Shown here: piece by piece, positions 28,701-40,254 of the stretch | Layout: each line of letters begins with the position of its first letter | Numbering within the stretch: position 1 is the first letter of the stretch | Origin: Mesostigma viride | Lineage: Eukaryota > Streptophyta > Mesostigmatophyceae > Mesostigmatales > Mesostigmataceae | Direction: 5' to 3' | DNA length: 64,000 bases | Assembly: GCA_009746045.1 (NCBI GenBank) | Contig: RPFO01000050.1 | Coordinates: 393,349-457,348, forward strand | Position numbers and translations under genes: made by a program | The notes under the pieces: generated by a model | What the model was told of the DNA's origin: nothing | Database searches by the model: none | What the model saw: only the letters and a program-made list of their open reading frames with translations

Positions 28701-31700
28701 GAGGAAACGTATCAGTTCGATGAAAGGAATAGTTGCAGTGATGGTATGTGTAAGTAAGTAAGTGTGTGAACATGCACTGAAAGCATGCCTCGGAGTACCC
28801 GATGAGGTACTTTTCTACGCGGATACTTCACCCGCTGAGGCAAGTGGCGCGACTCACTCGCCCAGGTCTGGAGTCGCAGCTAGCAACTCCGCCTCATCCG
28901 GACTATCCAAGACGACTGTACGCTCGGCCATGATGACGGGTGTGGGGGTAGGTTGCTTGCTAGCCTCTGATAGCCCAGGGGAATATGAAGGCTTCCCCCG
29001 GAGCCTGAGGGTCTTTAGGGACATACCCAGGGTTCACCCACAACCCGCCCATGGTAGGTGTAGGTGGCTTTATTATGAATGGAATAAAACTGGACGAGGT
29101 GGGTGGGGTGAGGGAGAAGCAACAATGAAGGAGGAGGGGATTAGATATGGCACTAGATGTAGGTGGTGTGGCACGAGGTGGGTGTGAGGGAACAGGAGTT
29201 GGTACCGTGAAAGGAGAAGGCGCGATGCTGATTGGTTCAGGTTGTCTCGCACATTGGAGGATAGTAGAGGGGCGAGGTGGGTGGGGGGTGGGGACCGGAA
29301 TAGGTACGATGACGATAGTTATTGTTGGTTGTTGAGAGACTGGACCAGTTTGGGCCTAGAACTAGGCAAAGCGACCCCTTTGAGTGAGGGGAAAGGAGTA
29401 GGTGCGATGATGCGAGATGTAGGTGGTGTGTGACAGGAGATGATCGAAAAGCGGGACAAAGTGGGTGACTGAGTACTGCCCTGACGGCTGACATGCGACG
29501 GTGCGCAAGCAAATGCAGCACTCCTATTTTATCCAGCCATTTCCCAGCACAGCACTCCTTCGTGGGGTATGTGGTGGGTGTGAGGCATCCCCCACGAAAG
29601 AATGCCTTGACATCGGTCAGGGAGGCATTGTGGTGCTGCCCTGTCTGTAAACGCTGCATGTTACGTGCAAGCCAGCTCGGTCATCCTGGCGGTCATTGTG
29701 GGCATTAATTAAGCACTGAATCTAGTGAGAGGTATTACTTAACCACCTTAACTAGTTCAAACGCTTGCTGTACATTACTTGCGGGCCAACACCGTCCACC
29801 TTATTTACCGTATTTCACCCGTGACTCATGTATAGTGCTGTCAAATAGTAGATGCTACCATTAACAGGTGTCCTAGCCTACCTGTGTGCCGCGCCCCCAG
29901 GCCAGGGTGGTCGTTTTGGCAGTTGAATAAAGCACCCCTTATAGGAACTATGAAATGGGAGATAATACTCCATTACATTGATTATGTAACGTCTTGTTCC
30001 GGCCATCGCGGTCATCCTCGTGGTCAAGCCTTTGGAGGCATGGGATCATATTTAATAAGAGCTAGCACTAGATTACATTGACTCCAATAAATTCTTGCCC
30101 TGCTTTATTTGCAGGCCAACGCGGACATCCCGTACTTCACCCCGACTCGTGTTCGACTACCTCACCCCGACACGTGTTCGACTACTTCACCCGGACACGT
30201 GTTCGACTACCTCACCCCGACACGTGTTCAACCTCACCCCGACATGTGTTCGACTACATCACCTGGACACGTGTTCGACTACTTCACCCCGACACGTGTT
30301 CGACTACTTCACCCCGACACGTGTTCGACTACCTCACCCCGACACGTGTTCGACTACTTCACCTCGACACGTATAATACCAGCTCTAATACATAGCCAGA
30401 CTGATGACATGTAATTTGATGTCTCTAATCTCTACTTGCGGTTGAGTCATTTAGATGTATTAATGTCTCATAAGAGCTACATTTTTACCTCACCTTGACT
30501 GCCTCACACCCTCCCCAAGCCAACCCATGCGGTCACCCTTGCGGTCGATTTGTTGGGGTAATGGCACCGTCTCGACTTTAACAATATGCTTGCTGTATAT
30601 CGCTATTAAAACGTGACTACTTGCAGGCCAACGCGGTCATCCGTGCAGTTGGGTCGTTGGGGCAATAGCATCGTGCAACTACCACAATATGCTTGTCGTA
30701 TAATGCTACTTATGCGCTACTCAGCGCAGGCCAAGGCGGTTGTCCTTGCGGTCGAGACGCTGTCTCTAATAAGACCTATTGCTGCATGCTCTTGACTGCC
30801 CTACTTCCTTACTGCCTTATTACCGTCCCCAGGCCAACGCGGTCATCCTCGCGGTCGAATCGTCGATGGAACCGCCCGCCATCCGCTTCATCGCGGAGGG
30901 GACTGGGGAGGACAGCATCAAGAAGTTCATCTACGTGTCGCGCATCGGCATTGAGCGGCGGGGCAGCTTTGCGTGGCGGCTCAAGAACCTGCGGGGGGAG
31001 CTGGATAAGTATGCGGCGGCGGAGGCGGAGGTTATCAAGGTGAGCGGTCTGGAAGGTTGATGTCACTAATGGGGGGGTTGGGGTCATGTGACAAGCATGC
31101 TGTGACGGGGGAAGAAATAATCAAGCTTAAGGCCTTAACTAATGAAAAAGTGTGGCCTTGGGAAGATTGGTCTATGTCATGGGGGTGGGGGCAGACCGTG
31201 CGGGAAAGCTTCATAAGTATGCGGCAGTAGAAGAAGAGATTATCAGGGTGAGGACTTGAAATTACCTTGATAAAGGCTGTTGAAGGTTTTGTCTGATTGG
31301 CATAAGAAATCATGAAGGTAATGGATTTGTAAGGTTGGCCTTGGTGATGGGAAGGGGCGAGGAGTACAACACCATCCTCACGGTAAAGGCTAGCAACGGT
31401 TTGTCTGCGTGATGGGGGGCAAGGGGGGGGAGGGGAGGAAGGGGGGGAAGAGCTCGACAAGTATGTGGTAGCTGTGCAGGACTTAATCATGTTGAAGGCA
31501 TCAAGAGTCTGCTGGGGGTAATGGAAGGGGCAGGGTGGCAGAGGAAATACTCCGGAGTAGGGGACAATCCTCTGGCGGCGGCGTGTGGGTAAGGGGAGGA
31601 GAAAATCCACGTGTGGCCCATTTGGTGGCTCGGAGGGTGGGTAGTAGGGGGGTGGATGTAGGTGAGTTGTGGGGACATTTGTCGAGGCCAGTGTATTCGT

Positions 31701-34484
31701 TTGAGGTAGTTGTTGTAGTGGTGGGGAGGAAGAGAAAGTGTGTTTCCCAAGTATGGGTGGGACGGAACCTCCAAAGACCTTCTCCACGCAGCTTTGTTTC
31801 TTTCTTTGATTAATTATTTCGTTTAAGCCCCCTAGGCTCGGAAACTGGCGCTAGGTTGGATGCTGCGCTCGCCATCGGTCATCAGTCTTCGCTGGGTTCA
31901 TGAGGCATGGACTAATTGTCCTAGTATTTCTGGGAGTGGCGATTGCAATGCCTGGTTTGTGGAAGTGATGGTACGCGTCGAATGAGGATGGAGGATGGAG
32001 GATGGTTGGACTGCCTACCATAGCTATGAGGCCTACCATAATACAATATGGTAGGCTGAAAGCCCCACCATCGCTAAAAGGCCGTGAGTGTAGGTGATCC
32101 ATTCTACCTGTTGTCTCGTGCGCTAGCAGAAAGTTGTCGAATGCTTCACACGGTGAACTTCAAACCTACGACAGCTCTCCTGCTCCCTCTCCCTCTCCCT
32201 GCCATCAGTGATATTGGTCCAAATGTGTTAACTTGTGCTGAATAGTAACTCTTAATACTCCAGTGGACGCAATAGGGGTCACACGGGATCCAAATGTGTT
32301 AACTTGTGCTGAATAGTAACTCTTAATACTCCAGTGGACGCAATAGGGGTCACACGGGATCCAAATGTGTTAACTTGTGCTGAATAGTAACTCTTAATAC
32401 TCCAGTGGACGCAATAGGGGTCACACGGGATCCAAATGTGTTAACTTGTGCTGAATAGTAACTCTTAATACTCCAGTGGACGCAATAGGGGTCACACGGG
32501 ATCCAAATGTGTTAACTTGTGCTGAATAGTAACTCTTAATACTCCAGTGGACGCAATAGGGGTCACACGGGATCCAAATGTGTTAACTTGTGCTGAATAG
32601 TAACTCTTAATACTCCAGTGGACGCAATAGGGGTCACACGGGATCCAAATGTGTTAACTTGTGCTGAATAGTAACTCTTAATACTCCAGTGGACGCAATA
32701 GGGGTCACACGGGATCCAAATGTGTTAACTTGTGCTGAATAGTAACTCTTAATACTCCAGTGGACGCAATAGGGGTCACACGGGATCCAAATGTGTTAAC
32801 TTGTGCTGAATAGTAACTCTTAATACTCCAGTGGACGCAATAGGGGTCACACGGGATCCAAATGTGTTAACTTGTGCTGAATAGTAACTCTTAATACTCC
32901 AGTGGACGCAATAGGGGTCACACGGGATCCAAATGTGTTAACTTGTGCTGAATAGTAACTCTTAATACTCCAGTGGACGCAATAGGGGTCACACGGGATC
33001 CAAATGTGTTAACTTGTGCTGAATAGTAACTCTTAATACTCCAGTGGACGCAATAGGGGTCACACGGGATCCAAATGTGTTAACTTGTGCTGAATAGTAA
33101 CTCTTAATACTCCAGTGGACGCAATAGGGGTCACACGGGATCCAAATGTGTTAACTTGTGCTGAATAGTAACTCTTAATACTCCAGTGGACGCAATAGGG
33201 GTCACACGGGATCCAAATGTGTTAACTTGTGCTGAATAGTAACTCTTAATACTCCAGTGGACGCAATAGGGGTCACACGGGATCCAAATGTGTTAACTTG
33301 TGCTGAATAGTAACTCTTAATACTCCAGTGGACGCAATAGGGGTCACACGGGATCCAAATGTGTTAACTTGTGCTGAATAGTAACTCTTAATACTCCAGT
33401 GGACGCAATAGGGGTCACACGGGATCCTGCAACCACTACCACCCCCAGCTGCACAAGGACGCACAAACACTCTTGTTTGATTTCGCTGTCGAATGCCACC
33501 TGCGACCCTCCCCCTTCCACACACACGCCATCCGTGTCCCCAGCTGCACAAGGAGTACAACATCCCTTACACCATCATCCGCGTCGGGCAGCTACGCGCG
33601 GGGCCCTTCCCCGTCCCAGACCTGCAGGGGGCCCTCGAGGAGGAGGTCTTCACTAACAAGATGCAGGTGGGTATTGTTTCCTTGTAGACAAGGTGCAATT
33701 GGATTTTTTTGTGTGTGAGTGAGATGCGGGCGGGTACTTGGTTCTACATGAACAAGGCACGTGCGGGTATAGATCTTTGTTAACAAGGTGCAGGTGAGCC
33801 TATTGCTTTTCAAGGAAGCTGTAGGTGGGTATGGCTCGATTGTGCGCAAGGCATGGGTGGGTGGCCGACAGAGGTCATGTGCATGCCCAAGTGGTGGCGC
33901 AGCTCCCCACCTCGGCATCTCATCCAGTTCCCCATTTTCCTTTGTCTGGTTTCCCTCAATCATCTCTGCCTCAACCTTTCCTGCCCAACTTACTGCCACG
34001 GTGAATATGGCCGAAAAAGTCTTTGCCATGCGCCGGGCCCCGCACATGCTCCATTTGATCAGTGATCGATTAGTCCAGGCAATGCTCCCCGCTCCTCACC
34101 ACATGACAGCAGTTTATTTGAATGTGAATTGTGAGAGCAGACGAGGATTGCCAGCTAACCAAAGAGGACCACTGTAGGAATGCCTCAATCTGGGGGGGGG
34201 GTGTTGCCCCCTAGGCCTGGTATAAAGTGAGAAAACCTGCCCATGAGAGAATCCGACCCACCTGTTTTTGCCTGGTGATGGTGGTGGTCTCCTGTCACCA
34301 GAGCTTTGAGCTGGAGCTGGGCGACAAGCTGGACGGGGACACTAGCAGGGTCACGCTCAGGGACTTGATCATCCACTTGCTCGAGAATGACGACGTTGAC
34401 AACAAGATTATCAGCCTGGTGAACACAGAGGGGAAGGAACGGCCGCCGTTTGAGAAGGCCCTTGCCTCGCTAGTATTAGCGTGA
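25733..34484 (+). CDS. Plastid-targeted atypical SDR / NAD(P)-binding protein, five exons
   Basis: Exons: 25733-26238, 27629-27710, 30833-31039, 33544-33666, 34302-34484. All four joins agree in phase (2, 0, 0, 0), giving 366 residues. The first 120 or so residues are basic and Ser/Ala-rich, as in a plastid transit peptide. Rossmann features follow in order: strand 1 and glycine loop VVVVGGTEPLGVMLLRKL, then GVKGIDPTNAQEMDEKLEKA, strand 4 NAVILAVESS, KKFIYVSRIGIERRGSFAW, then YNIPYTIIRVGQLRAGPFP. This is the pattern of NmrA-like/NAD_binding_10 atypical SDRs found in chloroplasts. Such proteins bind NAD(P) and often act in redox sensing or photosystem assembly. The exact role is not shown here, and no canonical YxxxK pair is evident. 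The ATG context is GCACCATG. The introns (1.4, 3.1, 2.5 and 0.6 kb) are packed with tandem copies of the splice junctions. Confidence 0.85.
27693..28590. repeat. 62-bp array made from the exon 2 donor site
   Basis: The first unit is the real end of exon 2 (GACGAGAAGCTGGAGAAG, then GTGGGGGG). About 14 further copies follow every 62-64 bp, each with GAGAAGCGGGACAAG and GTGGGGG. Each unit also carries GTCGTGCAG, so a potential 36-nt microexon lies between an AG and a GT in every unit. Looser copies continue to about 29,470 (GAGGTGGGTGGGGTGAGGGA). Confidence 0.92.
29669..30833. repeat. Degenerate 105-bp array ending at the exon 3 acceptor
   Basis: The real exon 3 start (CAG, then GCCAACGCGGTCATCCTCGC) at 30833 is preceded by at least seven diverged copies at about 29669, 29899, 30003, 30112, 30516, 30628 and 30729. 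Spacings are close to 105 bp or multiples of it. Most copies keep an AG before the GCC, and several keep GGTCATCC and GCGGTCGA. Confidence 0.85.
30145..30372. repeat. 25-bp repeat rich in CACGTG
   Basis: Units close to GACACGTGTTCGACTAC plus TTCACCCC recur about nine times. It expanded inside one unit of the 105-bp array (the copy at 30112). Every unit carries the CACGTG hexamer, a G-box or E-box core, though here it sits inside an intron. Confidence 0.9.
32214..33425. repeat. 71-bp near-perfect tandem array, about 17 units
   Basis: Units begin GGATCCAAATGTGTTAACTT and end GGGGTCACACG, at exactly 71-bp spacing. I see no difference between units except at the left edge (GGTCC instead of GGATCC). 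This points to very recent expansion or active homogenisation. It lies in intron 3 of the SDR gene and ends about 120 bp before the exon 4 acceptor. Confidence 0.97.
33444..33560 (+). repeat. Duplicated exon 4 acceptor
   Basis: CCCCCAGCTGCACAAGGA occurs at about 33447-33464, and CCCCAGCTGCACAAGGAG at the true acceptor ending at 33543. The two copies share the acceptor and the first eleven exon bases and are about 90 bp apart. Downstream of exon 4, four or more loose copies of its donor (ACAAGRTGCAGGTG-like) lie between 33,690 and 33,860. Confidence 0.8.
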
Positions 34485-34865
34485 TTGTTGATCAGAGTGG
34501 AGGCTACTACCGGAGGCTTAGTAGCTGGGCATAACAGCAGCATGCGGTATGAGTAGGCATTGTGAGCAGTACAATTTGTGAGAGTTTGTCCTCGAAGCAT
34601 AAGACACAAAACCATTCGCAGGTTATAATCTGAATAATAAACATCTAACCATGACGTTTAGCCATGATTGGTTGTTTTCAAAATGTCTGTCTAGGCCTGT
34701 ACCATGCGTTTTTTACAACACATTGAAGATCAAGGAGACAACCAGCGCAGGCCAGAAATCGTCATTGAAGATTATCAAATATGTGGCGGTCTTCGCGCCG
34801 GCCTTTCCTCTCAGACAACTGCTCTAGTCCTCAAACGATGAGCACTGGACCGCCATGCGTCCAGG

Positions 34866-35110
34866 CCGATTCCATTTATTAAATAATTAATAAGCACGTG
34901 ACTGCGTCACGTGGGTGCCAATTAATACAGAGTAAAGGAAGTAATTTTAATTGAACCCTTCTACACAACAAGGAGGCCCGAGGGCGCCCTAGCTTCTCAA
35001 TCTCACTGCCACCAATTCGCAGGCCACAGAGTGCTCTCTCCGCAGCATATTGCTGGGGCACACCACTGTGGGTGCAATACAACCATGCAATACCATAGGT
35101 AGGCTGACGC
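34866..35110. repeat. Dispersed repeat with CACGTGAC stem-loop
   Basis: An ATTAAATAATTAATAAG tract is followed by a perfect 8-bp stem (CACGTGAC, TGC loop, GTCACGTG) and about 200 bp that recur inverted at 48,190-48,445. The segment runs into the reverse transcriptase fragment that follows (NTIGRLTHSL, then GCVLSPYLSIIV), so it may be part of that element or the junction of two insertions. Confidence 0.7.
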
Positions 35111-36340
35111 ATAGCTTAGGTTGTGTCCTGTCCCCATACCTGTCCATTATTGTCGTGGATCACGTCACGCGCCAGGCACGTGCACGCTTTACAGTGCTCC
35201 CAAGGGGTTCGAGCCCAGCTCGGACATCCTTAACGATCGCGAATATGGCGGCGGTGGCCCTGGCTACCGCCTGTCCGACCTGATTTATGCGGATGATACC
35301 ACCCTCATCGACTGCCCCGAGCACATTCAGACCAGGCTGGACTGTCTGGGCTTGGAGGCGTGGGCGGTGGGGTTGGAGTTTAGTATCAAAACTGAGGTGA
35401 TGGTGATTGGGGCTACCAGTCGCCCGCTGCTGCCGCGGCTGCTAGACGGGACGGAGGTCCCGTTCCGTGATCGCTTCAAACTGCTGGGGAGCATGCTCCC
35501 CGACACCGCCGACGATGTGGACATCCGCATCGGCCTGGCCTGGGCTAGGCATCGTTCGCTCAAAACCTACTGGCACACGAAGGACCTGCATGCATGGGGG
35601 AGCACTGCAAGCGAATGCTCTTCAAGGTCCTGGTCCTAACGGAGCTCACCTACATGGCGCCGAGGCATGGACGCTCACGGACACGCTGGTCACACGGCTG
35701 AACAGCACGGTTACCAGGATGCTCCGACAGGCCCCGTGAACTTAGGGTTTTCCACACATTGGTCTTTAGAGTCTTTGTATCAGGGTATGCCTCGCATTTC
35801 GGACGAGATTAGGCAGCGTAGGATAGCATTCGCAGAACATCTTGCTCGCACCAGTCAGGTAGACACCCGGCGACCTCGGTCTGGCCGGCCCTCGGCGGCT
35901 TGGCCAACCAGGGCGGCATATCCTGACCTGGCCTGGCCCCAAGGACATTCCTAGAAAAATGGGTAAGCATGCCATGACCTATCTATCCACAGCAGTTGCT
36001 GGCCGACCTAGCTGGTGGTCCCAGCTACGTTTGAACACCGCATTCACTCCAGTCTGTCTTGCTAGTTGGACTGCTATGCAGAACAAGAAGAGGTGGCCGA
36101 CGATTGTCTAGGCTCACACACCAGCCCCTGTGGGCAACCGGCCAACCGCCGCCCCCCCCCCCCTAAAAGGAAGGGGCGCTTTGCTGAGTAGAGTAGTTAG
36201 GGTTTTCTAGATTATCTTATTAGAGTTAGCTTCGTTCGGTTTCGCGGCTTCGCCCACTGACCTCCATCCATCCAGCAAGGGAATGCGTGCTACATGATCT
36301 CCCAACGGAGTCATTAAAATTAAATTAAATTAAATTAAAT
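35050..36340 (+). mobile_element. Non-LTR retrotransposon family 1, broken reverse transcriptase
   Basis: Three frames give pieces of a LINE-type reverse transcriptase: GCVLSPYLSIIVVDHVTRQA near 35,120, the catalytic YADDT box in LSDLIYADDTTLIDC near 35,280, GLEFSIKTEVMVIG near 35,370, then GAEAWTLTDTLVTRLNST and MLRQAP near 35,730, and EIRQRRIAFAEHLART near 35,830. The C-terminal coding end, the 3' untranslated region and a (TTAAA)n tract at 36,318-36,350 follow. The 5' part (endonuclease and RT fingers) is missing and the frames are shifted, so the copy is dead. Confidence 0.85.
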
Positions 36341-36344
36341 TAAA

Positions 36345-37030
36345 TTATAACATGCCTCCGTTGGGGGGTCATGTAGCACATATTCCTTGATGGGTGGTGG
36401 AAAGGAGAGAGCCGCGTAATCTAACTATCCTAACGCTAAGCTACCTAGTCTAGAAAAATCCTCTCCTGTTTTCTCCCCACGTCGGGCCCCGCGGCCCGTT
36501 GCTAGCCAGGGTAGAAGTCCGCAGGTGGAGGTTATTGGTCCTGAGGATAGCCGCTACACTACCGCCTCGTCTGCCATTATGAGTAGAGGACAGCTCGGAT
36601 GAGGATTACATCCCCATCTAGTGCTTAACGGTTGGGGGATGATGCAGACGATATTTGTTTAAACTTTTGTGTAATTATTTTTCTAATGAGATTAGCATAG
36701 TACTCCGTGGCATGCCTTTGCGCATGACACGCAAGTACTTACTTATACTTACTTAGTACTAGAAAAATCCTAACTGCCCTACTCGTCAAAACGCCTCCTC
36801 CGCTTGGGGGGAGGTGGCTTGCCCACAGGGTCGGGCGTGGGAGCCTTGACAATCTTCTGCCACCGCGTCTTGTTCTGCGTGGCAGTCCAAAGAAGGGAGA
36901 GAGAGTGGATGCGCGGTATTCAAACTGGGCTGGGACCAGCTAGTAGATCATCCAGCAACACCGGTACGTAGTTCGTGACATGTTTCCCTACCCTTTGGGG
37001 AATGTCCTTGGGGCCAGGAGTCATATGTTA
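36345..37030 (-). mobile_element. Inverted 3' fragment of family 1, tail to tail with the preceding copy
   Basis: CTCCGTTGGGGGGTCATGTA, just right of the TTAAA tract, is the reverse complement of the end of the preceding copy. Farther on, 36,820-37,020 is a diverged reverse complement of about 35,935-36,130 (for example CTTGTTCTGCGTGGCAGTCC). Two copies thus meet by their tails around one AT tract. Confidence 0.75.
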
Positions 37031-38095
37031 TAATTTTATGTGATTAAATTTTAATAGCTTATGCTATAAAAAGGTGAAGCGAGCTAATGGCGTCGATCGG
37101 CTAAAGCGCAAGCTGATGGCCACAAGGAGGCAGAGCTGCTCTATAGCAAAGTCAGATATAAACCAGCTGAGCTAATTTATTATGCATTATCAAGGAGACT
37201 GCAATTAATCATTCTCACTGATGAATAGATAAAATAATTATTATATCTTATTATATATTCATTAAGAATTCGATAAATTACGGAGGTGAGATTGGCAACA
37301 TAAGAGGAAACCCGAAAAGAAGAAGAACCCTAAATAAAATAATAGTAATCTGACACGGGCATGCAAGGATCACGCCAGCTGCACAAGGTACAACGTTAAC
37401 TACAACACAAAACTACGACAGTCACGCAGCAACACATCGCTGCCGGCCGGCCCACCACGGGCCTGAGAGGGATCTAGCTAGACCGCATTGGCCCATAGTC
37501 CGCTAACCCCCCGACCTGTCGGGGGGGGTGACTAACGGTCGAATTTCGCGCCGCGCCGACTTGTGACGGAGGACAGTTGTCCGGTGGGTCCGGGAACACT
37601 TAGGGACGAAGGTGATGCATAGGTTTGGGGGTAATATCCGCCATAGCCTGGTAATTATAGGGCTGTAATCATGGGGGGTCACGTGACTTTGGCGGGAAAT
37701 TTTCACTCGCGCGCGCGCGTCAGTGACGAGATCGATATGGCTGCCAACGTGCCGTTATCAGGGGAATTTTGCGTCTCGCGGCTAGAAACGGTTTAGAATG
37801 TTGCTCAGAATGATGATGCGCGATTTTCGTAGGTCAGGCATGGCCAAACTTGTAGGATTGGGAAAATTCAGGAGGAAAAATACTGCCTTCTTGGTCGTCA
37901 TGCAGTGCCAGATGAGTAATCGCTTATAATATTTCCCCATCTTATAATACATCCCCATCTAGTGCTTAACGGTTGGGGGATGATGCAGAAGATATTTGTT
38001 TAAACTTGTGTGTAATTATTTTTCTAATGAGATTAGCATATAGTACTCCGTGGCATGCCTTTGAGCATGACACCGGCAAGTACTGACTTACTTAT
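36590..38095. repeat. Pair of 150-bp direct repeats
   Basis: A block starting CATCCCCATCTAGTGCTTAA and ending near GGCAAGTACT occurs at 36,590-36,745 and again at about 37,945-38,095, with only a few differences. It may be the terminal part of a dispersed element. The unique sequence between the copies includes the family 2 tail at 37,215-37,490. Confidence 0.75.
37215..37490 (-). mobile_element. 3' tail fragment of retrotransposon family 2
   Basis: It matches, in reverse orientation, the region after the coding end of the copy at 42.2-44.3 kb: GATAAATTACGGAGGTGAGA, CGAAAAGAAGAAGAACCCT and GGGATCTAG...CTAGACCGCAT. It is more diverged than the other copies and has no coding part. Confidence 0.75.
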
Positions 38096-39047
38096 AATAT
38101 TTCCATTTTATCCTCATGGCCGGGCAATCTGCGCCAGCCCAAGCAACCATGATTTGGTACGGGGTGTCCGCTGATGCGTTTGCTGGGAATGCGGGCGCGT
38201 TTATAGGTAATCTTTGAACGCAGCATCAACTGGTAAAGGATGCATGCATTATCTGGCTTAATGGCAACCTATGATTGTAAAGCAATGGTATGTGTGAGAT
38301 ATGAGGGTCCCGGCCACTGGAATCCGGGCAGGACGTGAACGAGCCAGGTACGGCAACGCGTTTGCATGCGTGTCCTTTGCAGCGGAATACGGCGTCTCCC
38401 ATGCATTATATTTGACGAGATTTTGGGTGCACCTTTCAGCAAGCTTCCATGCCTGCTGTAAAGAGCAGTATTAACCCTGAAAGTGACCAGTTTATGGCAT
38501 TTCTTTGGAGCATATTATCATTTCGTGCATATCATTACAGGTAGGCAACATGTTTGTATTCCAGCACCTTTGGCAATCTTTTATAGCTTGTTATAATGCA
38601 TTCTTGTATTGCATGTCATAGTTGGCTGTTTACGTCGCACGCGTAAACCACACACGTATATGAGCACCTTATATAGGTCTTATGGGTAATCCGGGTGCCG
38701 GTCTGACCCAAGGAAAACACCATTGGACTATCCAACTAAGTTGTCCAATGTTGATATTGAGATTCCCTACCCTACCTGGGAAGTTAGGGGGGGGTAGACT
38801 TTTCCTTGGGGAAAAAAGATCGTCCGGTCTTTTGGCCAAAGTTCTTTGAGTAGAGCTATCATCCAAAAGCTTTGATAAAGCCATGGTATTATTGCATATT
38901 CTGAAAGCCCTTGAAGTGTAGATACTCCTAGCATCTTGGTTGGGGGTATTTGGAGTTGTGGCCTGTGAGTTATGATTTTTTTTTCATTTTCAGGGGCCGG
39001 TATGAAAGTGCCAAAAATGGGTCAGCGGACTAACTTGGGTTAATTTA
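37491..39047. other. No gene seen
   Basis: Apart from the second 150-bp repeat copy (about 37,945-38,095) I see neither genes nor strong repeats. A short alternating GCGCGCGCGC run lies near 37,709. Confidence 0.6.
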
Positions 39048-39085
39048 TTAAGTAATGGACACGTGACTGTGCCACGTGAGCATAA
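39048..39085. repeat. Isolated copy of the CACGTG stem-loop
   Basis: ATTTATTAAGTAATGGACAC is followed by GTGACTGTGCCACGTG, giving a stem close to that at 34,886 and 48,404 with one changed base pair. It marks another truncated copy of the dispersed stem-loop repeat. Confidence 0.6.
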
Positions 39086-39544
39086 GTCCTCAGTGGGAGG
39101 GGAACATGGGACGGAATGGATGATGTAAGCTATCTAGGTCCTAGTAGTTACAGGGTCCGGTGGGCCGGGCACCGGACGGCCCGAATCGCTTTAAATGCCA
39201 TATATGCGATCACACGCGGAGCCCCCACAAACTTGGCGGTGCCGGTCTCCTTCGAGATCATCTCTACTTGCCATCTATCCTTGCATGCGTACCATCTGCC
39301 TCCATATTACAGACAAACCAGGAGGCTGCCCGGTTGTGAGACCGTCACGTCTAGGGTGGCACATTTCCATGCCGAGTCTATCACAAAAAGTCCACACGCC
39401 TGCAGGTGACGGGACATAACGCCCAGGCTGGGCGGGCTTGGTGCCAGCTAGTCTATCTGATGTGTCTACCTGATCTGTTGTGCGGGCCAGGCCGGGTGCC
39501 CTGGCTAGGGGCCCAGACGCCTGTGCCTATTAAAGAATATGGGA

Positions 39545-40110
39545 AACATAGGGCAAATTAATCAGCGTACAGATCCTCAAACCAAGACCGCATGGGTCGC
39601 GACTAAAGTCGGCCCGGGTGTGGCGGAATAACACATCATCAGCCACGTGCGAGTGCACAGCGAGTGACAGGCGCTGCCGCCAATACACGGACTACGTGCG
39701 GGCACACCACGGGGCGGTCTGACCCTCGAGGTCGAGGCGGTCTTCACCGGCGCTGGCAGCACTTGTGAAAAAACTCCGCCGGCCATCTTGGGGCCCATCG
39801 GGCCCCGAACTCGATCCTCAAGGACAAAGGGGATATGACCCGGTGCCCAGGGCTTATTATATATTCTGCATGATTGAGAATGATAAATTACGGAGACCTG
39901 TGAGATTGGCATGCAACATAAGGGAAAAACCGAAAAGAAGAACCCTGAAGAAATTAATAGTAATCTGACACGGACATCCAAGGATCGATCACGCCAGCTG
40001 CACAAGGTACAACTAACTACATCACAAAACTACGGCACGCAGCAACATCGCTGCCGGCCCACGGCCATGCAGGCCTCAGTGGGAGGGATCTAGACCGCAT
40101 GGGTCGCGAC
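39545..40110 (-). mobile_element. Two truncated copies of retrotransposon family 2
   Basis: On the minus strand, 39,870-39,590 matches the C-terminal coding end of the 42-44 kb copy (for example GPMGPK), with small gaps. Then 40,110-39,870 is a copy of the 3' untranslated region, truncated at ACCGCATGGGTCGCGAC. The pieces may be one rearranged copy or two nested insertions. Confidence 0.75.
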
Positions 40111-40254
40111 AAATATGAATATGCTACGGCGAACCCACTCATGCAACTCTCCTTCCTCATGGAGGATGGGACGTTCGCCGACGTCGATCGCTTAGTTGCA
40201 ATCTGTTGCATGCATGACCGAAATGCGTGTATAAACTGGTGCATGCATATAATG

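Noticed and set aside
30095-30414. Thr/Asp/Val-rich frames over the 25-bp repeat
   Set aside because: They only follow the 25-bp period and lie within an intron of the SDR gene.
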